From positions 1 to 64,000 of the forward strand of contig JAIKWU010000021.1 in NCBI GenBank assembly GCA_024684455.1: a DNA stretch of 64,000 bases. The letters run 5' to 3'. A program made the position numbers and the translations under genes. The notes under the pieces are model-generated. The model had not been told where the DNA came from and made no database searches. It was given only the letters and a program-made list of their open reading frames with translations. Positions 19,516 through 27,505 of this stretch are shown piece by piece. Positions within the stretch are counted from its first letter, which is position 1. Every line of letters begins with the position of its first letter. The stretch is from Bacteroidaceae bacterium (GTDB taxonomy: Bacteria > Bacteroidota > Bacteroidia > Bacteroidales > Bacteroidaceae).

Positions 19516-19962
19516 TCAGAATTTGGTAAACGAAAGCCGCAGTTGTGAGGTGGATAGATACATGTGGCTACTGTTCAGCCCTTCGACGGTGAAAGTCTCA
19601 GTAAGTTGGTTGATGCCAAAGGGCTGCAGTTTCTTGACGTCATCGATCTCCTTGTCGCCAGTGTATTGGTGACCTTCACGAGGTTCAGACAAAGTGAGTT
19701 TACCACCTTCGTGATTGAAACGGAAAAGGATTTCTCGTTCGTCGGTTTTGTATTTGTCTTTGACAGAGAGCAGGTTCATCTGTACAGACCAGAAAATGCC
19801 GCTTTCAGTAAGGTCGAGCACACCGCCCGTAGCAAGTGTATCGACACGGGTAAGTTTCCAAAAGCCGTCAAGTCTACCGTTGTCAGATGTTTCGAGTTTG
19901 CAGGAGTATAATAATGTGCAAAGTACGAAGTACAACGTACATATAGAAACTATCTTTTTCAT
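19516..19962 (-). CDS. Lipocalin-like small lipoprotein
   Basis: MKKIVSICTLYFVLCTLLYSC lipobox, LDGFWKLTRVDTL. Confidence 0.7.
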   Translation of the reverse strand: MKKIVSICTLYFVLCTLLYSCKLETSDNGRLDGFWKLTRVDTLATGGVLDLTESGIFWSVQMNLLSVKDKYKTDEREILFRFNHEGGKLTLSEPREGHQYTGDKEIDDVKKLQPFGINQLTETFTVEGLNSSHMYLSTSQLRLSFTKF

Positions 19963-21542
19963 TTTGTCAAGAGGCCTGATTTACGAATGGTGAATTGTGC
20001 TCCGAAGTTGTCGCCGACAATGGTGCCGTGGTCGTAACCAAACGCCATGCCTACACTCCAGCCTTGCAGCATTCGTGTGTCGAAAGCGTAGTGGGCTTCA
20101 GCCATAAGACTGAGTTGACGACGTGACTTGGTAAATGGGCGGTCGTAACTGCCGAAACCTTCCTGCCATGTGCCGAGGAAGCGATAGTCGAGTTGTGGGA
20201 TAGGACGCCCGCTAATGCCGAGATGGAATGCCATGAAGCGGTTGTTCTCGACTTCGATGCGCCCGTCGTTGTTGTAGATGGGGGATCGGTAGAGAGGATT
20301 GCCCATCACCTGTCCCCAATGCTGCCATCCAGGGTAGATAAGGTGGTTGTAATAATTATCATTGCCGCCGATATGGTCGCTGATATTGGGGTTGTGGTCG
20401 TGGTAGATAGGACCGCTTTGGTACTTGGTATAGACGTACTCCGCGACGATGTCACGTACCCACGTGCCTTGTTTCAAGTTCAATTCGGCGCCGAGCATGA
20501 TGTCTTTCAGACCATAGAAAAGGTAGCGGCGTGTTTTTTTCTTGTTCCACTCCGTACCTGTGCCATAACCATCGTAGTCGAGGTGGAACATGCCTGAATG
20601 GTCTTCAAAGAACTGGTCGGCATAGACACTCAGCCGCCAATAGCGACGATCATAGTTGACTCGGAGCATCCAACTGCCGAGTTGGTTGCCTTCGACGTTG
20701 TTAAACTCGGCATCTTTCTCATAACTGTCGGAACCGCCAGGGATGAAAGCGTGCCAAAAGGCTTTGGCACCTGTCTCGTTCCGCATCTCTGTCATCACAC
20801 CATTCATGGGGCGCCAGGTGGTTCCGCCGAACTGTGCAGCCATCTCCAGACCGGCTTCGAGCGAAAGTGGATAGTCGTAGTCTTCGTTGGCTATGCGCAG
20901 ATATCCAGCCTTGCTGTGATAGAGGGCATGGTCTGCATAACGGCTCTGTCTGTGTGTGAAGTCATGCTGCCATTTGTCGTCTGTCATCATTCCATAGCCA
21001 ATGTGTCCTTTGACTTGCAACCATCCACGAGTGAGCGGGACATTGGTCCATTCGGGTATGCCCACTCGCACCTGGGGCACAGGACGCGAATTGATGCCCA
21101 GCGTCTGGGAACCCGAACTGAGACGATTGTTCTTCAGTTCCATCGGACGTTCCTTGGAACCGACAGAGAGTTCCAGGGCACGGTATTGCAGGTCGGCATA
21201 TAATTGCTGAACGACAAACGTGCTGGTGAAGTTGGCAGCCAGCACAAAGTCGGCCCCATACCCCAGTCGCCAACGATAGGCGTCGTCACGGCTTGCATCG
21301 CGGAAGATACCAGCACGCAGGTAGGCTGAGTTGCGCTCTACAGATGACAGGCCGTAGCGATTGGAGGTAAGCCAAAAGGGGGCATGGTCGCCGTCGCTCA
21401 ATGTGGCAGACATTTCTGTGCCGTACTCCAGTCCGTGTGTAGCACGCTGCAACAACGTGCTGTCCGTCCTTTCTTCCTGCGCAACGACGAAGATAGCACA
21501 GAACCAAAGCGTGAGTAGAAAAAAAGTTTTATTATTCACCAC
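19959..21542 (-). CDS. Capsule assembly Wzi family protein
   Basis: Signal peptide, outer-membrane beta-barrel pattern, DGDHAPFWLTSNRYGLSS...LDYRFLGTWQEGFGSYDRPF. Confidence 0.82.
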   Translation of the reverse strand: MVNNKTFFLLTLWFCAIFVVAQEERTDSTLLQRATHGLEYGTEMSATLSDGDHAPFWLTSNRYGLSSVERNSAYLRAGIFRDASRDDAYRWRLGYGADFVLAANFTSTFVVQQLYADLQYRALELSVGSKERPMELKNNRLSSGSQTLGINSRPVPQVRVGIPEWTNVPLTRGWLQVKGHIGYGMMTDDKWQHDFTHRQSRYADHALYHSKAGYLRIANEDYDYPLSLEAGLEMAAQFGGTTWRPMNGVMTEMRNETGAKAFWHAFIPGGSDSYEKDAEFNNVEGNQLGSWMLRVNYDRRYWRLSVYADQFFEDHSGMFHLDYDGYGTGTEWNKKKTRRYLFYGLKDIMLGAELNLKQGTWVRDIVAEYVYTKYQSGPIYHDHNPNISDHIGGNDNYYNHLIYPGWQHWGQVMGNPLYRSPIYNNDGRIEVENNRFMAFHLGISGRPIPQLDYRFLGTWQEGFGSYDRPFTKSRRQLSLMAEAHYAFDTRMLQGWSVGMAFGYDHGTIVGDNFGAQFTIRKSGLLTK

Positions 21543-21627
21543 GGATTATAATCTTTTGCTTTTAACTTCTATTGCCTGTGTTTTTTATTCTTATCCTTTG
21601 GGGGAAGTTGGAGGGGACTCGTCATTC

Positions 21628-23166
21628 TTATTTCGCGTAACTCACAGCACGTGTTTCACGGATGACGGTAATTTTCACCTGTCCTGGATAGGTCATTTCG
21701 TCCTGAATCTTCTTGGCAATTTCTGTGCTGAGGGTTTCGGTCTCCTGATCACTGATCTTGTCAGCACCGACGATGACACGAAGTTCACGACCCGCTTGGA
21801 TAGCATACGTCTTTGTAACACCAGGGTAGGCAAGAGCCAGTTGCTCCAAATCGTGCAGACGCTTGATGTATGCTTCGACAATTTCGCGGCGAGCACCAGG
21901 ACGTGCACCACTGATGGCATCACAGACCTGAACAATTGGAGCAAGCAGGCTCTGCATCTCCATCTCGTCATGGTGGGCACCAATGGCATTCACAATTTCA
22001 GGCTTCTCTTTGAACTGTTCAGCAAGTTTTGCACCGTAGAGTGCGTGTGGTGTCTCAGGGTCTTCGTCTGGCACCTTTCCTATATCGTGCAAGAGGCCGG
22101 CACGTCGCGCCTTCTTCGGATTCAGTCCCAGTTCACTGGCCATGACGGCAGCAAGATTGGCAGTCTCACGTGAGTGCTGCAGCAGGTTCTGACCGTAGGA
22201 TGAGCGGTACTTCATCTTGCCGACCAGACGAATGAGTTCAGGATGCAAGCCATGTACTCCGAGGTCGATGGCTGTACGTTTACCCGTCTCAATGATTTCC
22301 TCTTCCACCTGCTTCTTCACTTTGGCCACCACCTCTTCAATGCGTGCAGGATGAATACGTCCGTCGGCTACTAGTTGGTGGAGAGCCAAGCGGCAAATCT
22401 CGCGGCGAACGGGGTCAAAGGCACTGATGACAATGGCTTCAGGGGTGTCATCCACAACGATTTCTGTACCTGTGGCTGCTTCCAACGCACGGATGTTACG
22501 GCCTTCACGTCCGATGACACGTCCTTTCACTTCGTCGGAGTCTATATGGAAGACAGTTACACTGTTTTCGATTGCTGTTTCTGTAGCCACACGCTGAATG
22601 CTTTGGATGACAATGCGTTTGGCCTCTTTGGTGGCCGTCATTTTTGCGTCATCGACTATTTCGTTGATGTACTGCTGAGCCTGTGTCTTGGCTTCATCTT
22701 TCAGGCTTTCTACCAGATGCTCCTTCGCTTCTTCGGCAGACAGACCGCTGATGGCTTCAAGGCGTTCACGCTCCTGTTCCGTCATCTTGTCAAGTTCAGC
22801 CTTTTTCTGTTCAAGCAGAGCGTTCTGACGGTCGAGCGATTCCTGCAACTTGTCCGTTTCTGCTTTCTTGCGCTGTAGATCTTCGTGTCGTTGGTTGAGT
22901 GAGATTTCGCGTTGCTTCATCTTGTTCTCAGCCTGCTGCAGCCTCTGGTTTCGCTGCGCAACCTCTTTTTCCAACTCGGCTTTCTTGTTCAGGAACTTTT
23001 CCTTTACTTCAAGCAATTTGTTCTTCTTGATGGTTTCTGCCTGGCTTTCAGCCTCTTTCATCGTCTGGTTGTATTTTTGCTTGAGAATATAGCGGAACAT
23101 GACATATCCGAGAATTCCTCCAAGTATTAAACCTACAACCGCTGCAATTATGGTTATTACATCCAT
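21628..23166 (-). CDS. rny: Ribonuclease Y
   Basis: N-terminal TM + coiled coil, KH ([11 protein letters not shown]), HD ([12 protein letters not shown]); start taken at [13 protein letters not shown]. Confidence 0.96.
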   Translation of the reverse strand: MDVITIIAAVVGLILGGILGYVMFRYILKQKYNQTMKEAESQAETIKKNKLLEVKEKFLNKKAELEKEVAQRNQRLQQAENKMKQREISLNQRHEDLQRKKAETDKLQESLDRQNALLEQKKAELDKMTEQERERLEAISGLSAEEAKEHLVESLKDEAKTQAQQYINEIVDDAKMTATKEAKRIVIQSIQRVATETAIENSVTVFHIDSDEVKGRVIGREGRNIRALEAATGTEIVVDDTPEAIVISAFDPVRREICRLALHQLVADGRIHPARIEEVVAKVKKQVEEEIIETGKRTAIDLGVHGLHPELIRLVGKMKYRSSYGQNLLQHSRETANLAAVMASELGLNPKKARRAGLLHDIGKVPDEDPETPHALYGAKLAEQFKEKPEIVNAIGAHHDEMEMQSLLAPIVQVCDAISGARPGARREIVEAYIKRLHDLEQLALAYPGVTKTYAIQAGRELRVIVGADKISDQETETLSTEIAKKIQDEMTYPGQVKITVIRETRAVSYAK

Positions 23167-23221
23167 TTTGTTGAGTGATTTTAAGTGATTATTATTGTTG
23201 ATTATGATACACGCGTCATGT

Positions 23222-23256
23222 CTGCAAGCATCTTCATGGAACGAAAACATTTGCAG
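23222..23256 (-). ncRNA. Hairpin in the zapA-rny intergenic leader (putative structured RNA)
   Basis: CTGCAA...TTGCAG closing an inner TTTTC/GAAGA stem; folding not computed. Confidence 0.35.
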
Positions 23257-23290
23257 AATCTGAAATACCTGTTGTGAAGGGGATATCTAC

Positions 23291-23581
23291 CTACTTGAGT
23301 GTCTCGCTGATTTCTTTGTCCAGATCATTGATCATGTCCATCAGCGGAGCAGTGCTGGCACTGTTGTTGGCGTTGACGGCATCGACAGCCGTATAAAGCA
23401 TCACCATCGCATAGTAATACTTGTCGGCAGGCAGGTTGGGGTAGCGTTCCCTCAACTTCCGCAAGCGGTCCTGAATGAGTGAGGCTGCATCGCGATAGAC
23501 CTTCTCTTCCTCCGTACTATTGACGGTGAGAGGGAGGTCCACATCCTCGATGTTTACTTTGATGTTCAACTTGCCTTCCAT
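23291..23581 (-). CDS. zapA: Cell division protein ZapA
   Basis: KLNIKVNIEDVDLPLTVNSTEEEKVYRDAASLIQDRLRKLRERYP; adjacent coiled-coil gene and rny. Confidence 0.88.
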   Translation of the reverse strand: MEGKLNIKVNIEDVDLPLTVNSTEEEKVYRDAASLIQDRLRKLRERYPNLPADKYYYAMVMLYTAVDAVNANNSASTAPLMDMINDLDKEISETLK

Positions 23582-23586
23582 TTACT

Positions 23587-23883
23587 TTATTCCGTACTCA
23601 ACTGGTTGATACACTTGTTTACTTCACGCACGAGCCTGGTGATTCGCATCTTTGCGTCGTGATGTTCATCGTCACTGATTTGAATCATCTTAGCCAGTTT
23701 CAGATTCTTATAGTCGCTCTGGCTCTGACGGAGTTCAGACTGCAGACGTTCGATGTCTGTTTCTTTGCGTTCCAAGTCTGTGTACAGGTCTGCATTTTTC
23801 TTCTTTAACTCCTTATAGAGGGCAAGCAACCTGCGCACTTTTGCTTCGAACTCCTTCATCTGTCTTTTTTCGTTGTCCGTCAT
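23587..23883 (-). CDS. Small coiled-coil protein upstream of zapA
   Basis: KVRRLLALYKELKKKNADLYTDLERKETDIERLQSELRQS. Confidence 0.75.
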   Translation of the reverse strand: MTDNEKRQMKEFEAKVRRLLALYKELKKKNADLYTDLERKETDIERLQSELRQSQSDYKNLKLAKMIQISDDEHHDAKMRITRLVREVNKCINQLSTE

Positions 23884-23907
23884 AAAGCCAGTGTTTTTAT
23901 TCGTAAT

Positions 23908-24555
23908 TTACTTTTTCATTTTTGCCTCGGCCTTCTTCACTTCGTCCTGGGAGGGAGTCGGCTCTTTCTTGGCGAGGACAATCACGTTATAGACATATTC
24001 GGCCGACCACTGCTCGGACAGTCCCAACTGTTTTTGGTATCGGCGAACATTATATACAGCCTTGCGAGTGGCTTCGTCGGTCCAATCGTCCTTCGTAAAG
24101 ATGTCGTTGACGGTCTTGTCGGTCACGGTCTTGAACATCTTCTTCAGGAAGCCAGGAATGCGGAACTTCCACTTCATCAGTGTGCCCACCAGCATCATCA
24201 GTTCCTGAGAGAAGCCCTGGAACTGGTACAGATACTGTGTCACATCCTGCTGACGGCGGCAGCCCTTCTTGATGCTTGCGTCTATTTCTGAAAAGAAATT
24301 GTCGCTGATGCCATAAAGATTCTGCATCAGTTGTCTGCAAGCCTTCTTTTCTCCTTGCCCGAGGCGGTTGTTCACCGTAGCCACTTTTAACGACCGCTTA
24401 AAAGCCATCATGTCGGGAAGGGCGGAAACTTGATTGATGCCCAGTTGGGCTGCTAGCGAACTTTGAAAATAGACACGGATCAGTGTCATAAAGTCCTCCA
24501 TTCCACCCACATTGTTCTTCTGTTTTTTCTTAAAGATATTTGTGAGAAAACTCAT
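23908..24555 (-). CDS. Hypothetical protein (215 aa)
   Basis: Long ORF MSFLTNIFKKKQKNNVGGMEDFMTLI...; no family recognised. Confidence 0.65.
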   Translation of the reverse strand: MSFLTNIFKKKQKNNVGGMEDFMTLIRVYFQSSLAAQLGINQVSALPDMMAFKRSLKVATVNNRLGQGEKKACRQLMQNLYGISDNFFSEIDASIKKGCRRQQDVTQYLYQFQGFSQELMMLVGTLMKWKFRIPGFLKKMFKTVTDKTVNDIFTKDDWTDEATRKAVYNVRRYQKQLGLSEQWSAEYVYNVIVLAKKEPTPSQDEVKKAEAKMKK

Positions 24556-24692
24556 TCTTGTTCGATGATTTTCAGTGTATAATAGACGTATTCTACAAAT
24601 TCAACTGCAAAGATAGCAATTTTCTTTGACAACTCCACAACAATTAAGCATTTATTTTTTTACACATAAAGTATTTCATCATCAAAACACGG

Positions 24693-25610
24693 CTATTGTC
24701 CCACAAATTCAGAGACTTCAAACTGGTTGGCAACGGCAAGACGGGCACAGTTCTGCAGCATTCGCCGGTTGGAATTGTTGACCTGATTGGCGTCCGAGGC
24801 TTTTCCGATGATGGAGAGGTCGTCGCGGATGGATCGACCGATGCAGGGGCCGATGATGCTCTCGAAGAGGGTACATGCAGCAATGTAGCGTCCCATGTAT
24901 TCGTCGAGGTGTGTTTCGTCGCGTGTCAGATCTTTCTTGGTCTTCAACTGTGGCACGGCTCGTGCGTTCTGAATGGCTGTTCCGCAGGGTATGATGACGT
25001 CAATGCCGCTGTTGGCGCGCATCTTCTTGACGGATTCGCAGATTTGTCGCCACATGCTTTCCTGCGTAGGATAGGCTTTTCCGATGTTCTTGTTGGTCGA
25101 GGCGTATGCCCAAGTCTGGTTGAAGGCGAAGGTGGTTCGCGGGCTAATGCTCACGAGTTTATACCCCTGAATAATGCGCGCGAGAAAAGGCTCATAGGTG
25201 GAATAGTTGCCCGACTCGAGCGAATACTGCTGAAAGACGACGACGTCGTAGGCATAGCGCCGCATGGCATCGCGAATGGCGATTTTCTTTTCCAGTTTCG
25301 TCACGCCACGGCTGTTATAGACATAGAGTTCGTAGACAGGCTGGTCGTTTTTGAAGTACTCATAATGTTCGCGCATGGAGCATCCGCCTTTATAGAGGAC
25401 ATAGACATTGACGATATTGATGCCCATCGACGAGAGGATGTCTGGCAGCAAGGCACAAGTGTCCATCGAATAACTATTGCCGATGATGAGGACATCGAGT
25501 TTTACAGGCATGTAGGGTAGGGCATGGTTACTTAGATAGGGAGATGCAGTCTGTGCTTGTGTGCCAGCCGACACCAGCATAATCAGGGTGATAAGAAGTA
25601 TTCGTTTCAT
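24693..25610 (-). CDS. DUF4886-type SGNH hydrolase-like secreted protein
   Basis: KLDVLIIGNSYSMDTCALLPDIL...VVFQQYSLESGNYSTYEPFL...DETHLDEYMGRYIAACTLFE; start taken at MKRILLITLIMLVSAG, since the upstream ORF extension reads through repeat array B. Confidence 0.82.
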   Translation of the reverse strand: MKRILLITLIMLVSAGTQAQTASPYLSNHALPYMPVKLDVLIIGNSYSMDTCALLPDILSSMGINIVNVYVLYKGGCSMREHYEYFKNDQPVYELYVYNSRGVTKLEKKIAIRDAMRRYAYDVVVFQQYSLESGNYSTYEPFLARIIQGYKLVSISPRTTFAFNQTWAYASTNKNIGKAYPTQESMWRQICESVKKMRANSGIDVIIPCGTAIQNARAVPQLKTKKDLTRDETHLDEYMGRYIAACTLFESIIGPCIGRSIRDDLSIIGKASDANQVNNSNRRMLQNCARLAVANQFEVSEFVGQ

Positions 25611-25676
25611 TCGTTTTGTTGTAGATTGACATGAGATAATAACTAGTGTTTTTTGAGCAGTGTAAGGTCGTTTTTG

Positions 25677-25764
25677 TACCGCCGCAGTGAAACAGTTGTA
25701 CCAGCACGTTGAAACTGTTGTACCACTGCGCTGGTACAACTGTTTCACTGCGGTGGTACTTTGG
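25677..25764. repeat. 22-bp-period mosaic dyad array B
   Basis: TACCGCCGCAGTGAAACAGTTG/TACCAGCACGTTGAAACTGTTG/TACCACTGCGCTGGTACAACTG/TTTCACTGCGGTGGTACTTTGG. Confidence 0.92.
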
Positions 25765-25828
25765 TCGTTCAATAGAAAAGCCTGCCGCAGGTTACGACAG
25801 GCTATCCGTATGCATTGTGCACTAAATC

Positions 25829-26317
25829 TTAATAGGTGCGATACAGAATCCAAGCATCTGGATACTTCTGGCGGAGGACATTGCGTGAACTGATGGCGGC
25901 AGACTTGTCGTCGAACGAACTGGCTACGACACGGTACATTCCGGTTTCGGGATTCTGAGCCACCTGTGCGCTATAGCCGAGGCCGACAAGGGTGTTGCGC
26001 AGGTTGTTGGCGTTGTCAGGACTCTTGAACGAGCCGCACACCACATTGTAAGCCTTCAGGGTGCCACCGTTCATCACGTTCAGACGCTCCGTACGCACAT
26101 TGACATTCTCCTCTTCCTCCACAGCCGTTGTTGACTGAGTTGTAGTGACTGGGGTCACGACTGGGGTGATGCTCACTGGCTCGGTTTCTGTTTGCTGTGC
26201 AAGTTCAGCAGCCTTGGCTTTCTCGTAAGCCTTCTTGTAATTACTTTCTTTCGACTTGCAGCCAGTCAGTGCCAGTGCCATGACGATGGCGCAACCAAGG
26301 ATAAGATTTTTCTTCAT
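25829..26317 (-). CDS. SPOR domain-containing lipoprotein
   Basis: MKKNLILGCAIVMALALTGCKS, YNVVCGSFKSPDNANNLRNTLVGLGYSAQVAQNPETGMYRVVASSFDDKSAA. Confidence 0.88.
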   Translation of the reverse strand: MKKNLILGCAIVMALALTGCKSKESNYKKAYEKAKAAELAQQTETEPVSITPVVTPVTTTQSTTAVEEEENVNVRTERLNVMNGGTLKAYNVVCGSFKSPDNANNLRNTLVGLGYSAQVAQNPETGMYRVVASSFDDKSAAISSRNVLRQKYPDAWILYRTY

Positions 26318-26509
26318 AATGATAAAATGTTAATAATAGATGTTCATTTTCTCTGCGAATTTACTGCTTTACGACATCTTTACCAAAATATCTATTATAA
26401 AAAATTGTTAAACAGGCGAGTTTTTGTTGTTTTTAAGAAAATTATACGTAATTTTGGGGCGTAAAAGACAATTATTCACCTTTTGTTTAACTTAAAAACC
26501 TTTATCATC

Positions 26510-26755
26510 ATGAACAACAAAACAGGACTTGCAATTGCTGCATTGTTGGGCGGTGCCCTGATTGGTGGAACACTGGGACTTCTCTTTGCTCCTGACACAG
26601 GCGAACGTCAGCGTCGTAAAATTAAAGTCGCTCTCGAGCGCCACGGTATCAAACTGGCTAAAGAAGAATTCAACAAACTGGTTGACGAACTGAAGAACAT
26701 CGGTAAGAAGGATGACATCGACGAAGATCCTGCTGCCGATTACGACGTTGAATAG
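26510..26755 (+). CDS. YtxH domain-containing protein
   Basis: MNNKTGLAIAALLGGALIGGTLGLLFAPDTGERQRRKIK. Confidence 0.88.
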   Translation: MNNKTGLAIAALLGGALIGGTLGLLFAPDTGERQRRKIKVALERHGIKLAKEEFNKLVDELKNIGKKDDIDEDPAADYDVE

Positions 26756-26769
26756 ACGACTGAACATCA

Positions 26770-27182
26770 TGCAGGACAAAGACCTTCAGAACACCATCGA
26801 TGAAGGAAAACAGTTGTGGCTGCTGGTTGAAAAGTATGCCAAGTTGGAACTGGTGGAGAAACTGACGTTTCTGCTCACTGTATTCATCCTCGGCGGAATC
26901 CTTTTCGCACTTGCATCCATTGCTCTCTATTGCTTCTGCATGTATCTGGTAACAGCCCTTGAAGCCCAAATCGGCAATATGGCACTCAGTTATGTCATTG
27001 TCGGCATGGTGCTCCTTCTGGCTGCCTTCCTCATCTACTTGTTCCGTAAGAACCTCATCTCCAAGCCCCTCATTCGCTCGCTGATGAAAGAATACTTTGA
27101 GGAAAAAGAAGACGACGAGGACGAACAGAAAATGAGTGAAGAAACGAAGGCAGCGAAACTGTCCAGGTCAACAGAAGCATAG
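26770..27182 (+). CDS. Phage holin family / DUF1469-like membrane protein
   Basis: Two TM segments with EYAKLELVEKL-type N-terminus; follows YtxH gene. Confidence 0.78.
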
Positions 27183-27187
27183 ACGAT

Positions 27188-27439
27188 ATGGACTATCAGA
27201 GCATCACTTGCATCGAAGACCTGAAACGCGAGAAGCGGCACACGATGAACGACATTCATCGCTCGTCGAAACGCTTGCGTACACGAGTACAGCAGACGGT
27301 GTTTCCAGAGGACACATCCCTCATGCAGTCACCTGTCGGAGTGGTACGCTATGCCGCTTACGGCATTACCGCGTTCAAGTCGTACAATGCTTTTGTCAAA
27401 CTGCTGAGACTACTCAGTGCCAAGAAGAAAAAGGACTGA
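27188..27439 (+). CDS. Small hypothetical protein (83 aa)
   Basis: Third gene in YtxH/holin operon: MDYQSITCIEDLKREKRHTMNDIHRSSKRL. Confidence 0.65.
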   Translation: MDYQSITCIEDLKREKRHTMNDIHRSSKRLRTRVQQTVFPEDTSLMQSPVGVVRYAAYGITAFKSYNAFVKLLRLLSAKKKKD

Positions 27440-27456
27440 ATCCACGATGTTCAAGC

Positions 27457-27496
27457 AAAAAAGATGCGCAGCCCACTGAGGTCGCGCATCTTTTTT
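27457..27496. terminator. Bidirectional terminator between convergent genes
   Basis: AAAAAAGATGCGC ... GCGCATCTTTTTT. Confidence 0.88.
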
Positions 27497-27505
27497 GTTT
27501 TCATC

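Noticed and set aside
25677-25764. CRISPR array
   Set aside because: Units are 22 bp with no conserved repeat/unique spacer alternation, and no cas genes are present. Same reasoning for arrays A, C, D and F.
25611-25853. N-terminal extension of the DUF4886 ORF
   Set aside because: It is read-through of repeat array B and lacks a signal peptide; the internal MKRILLITLIMLVSAG start has a proper one.
26510-27439. Prophage remnant (holin-like gene)
   Set aside because: YtxH plus DUF1469-like 'holin' pairs are ordinary chromosomal genes in Bacteroidetes; no other phage genes nearby.
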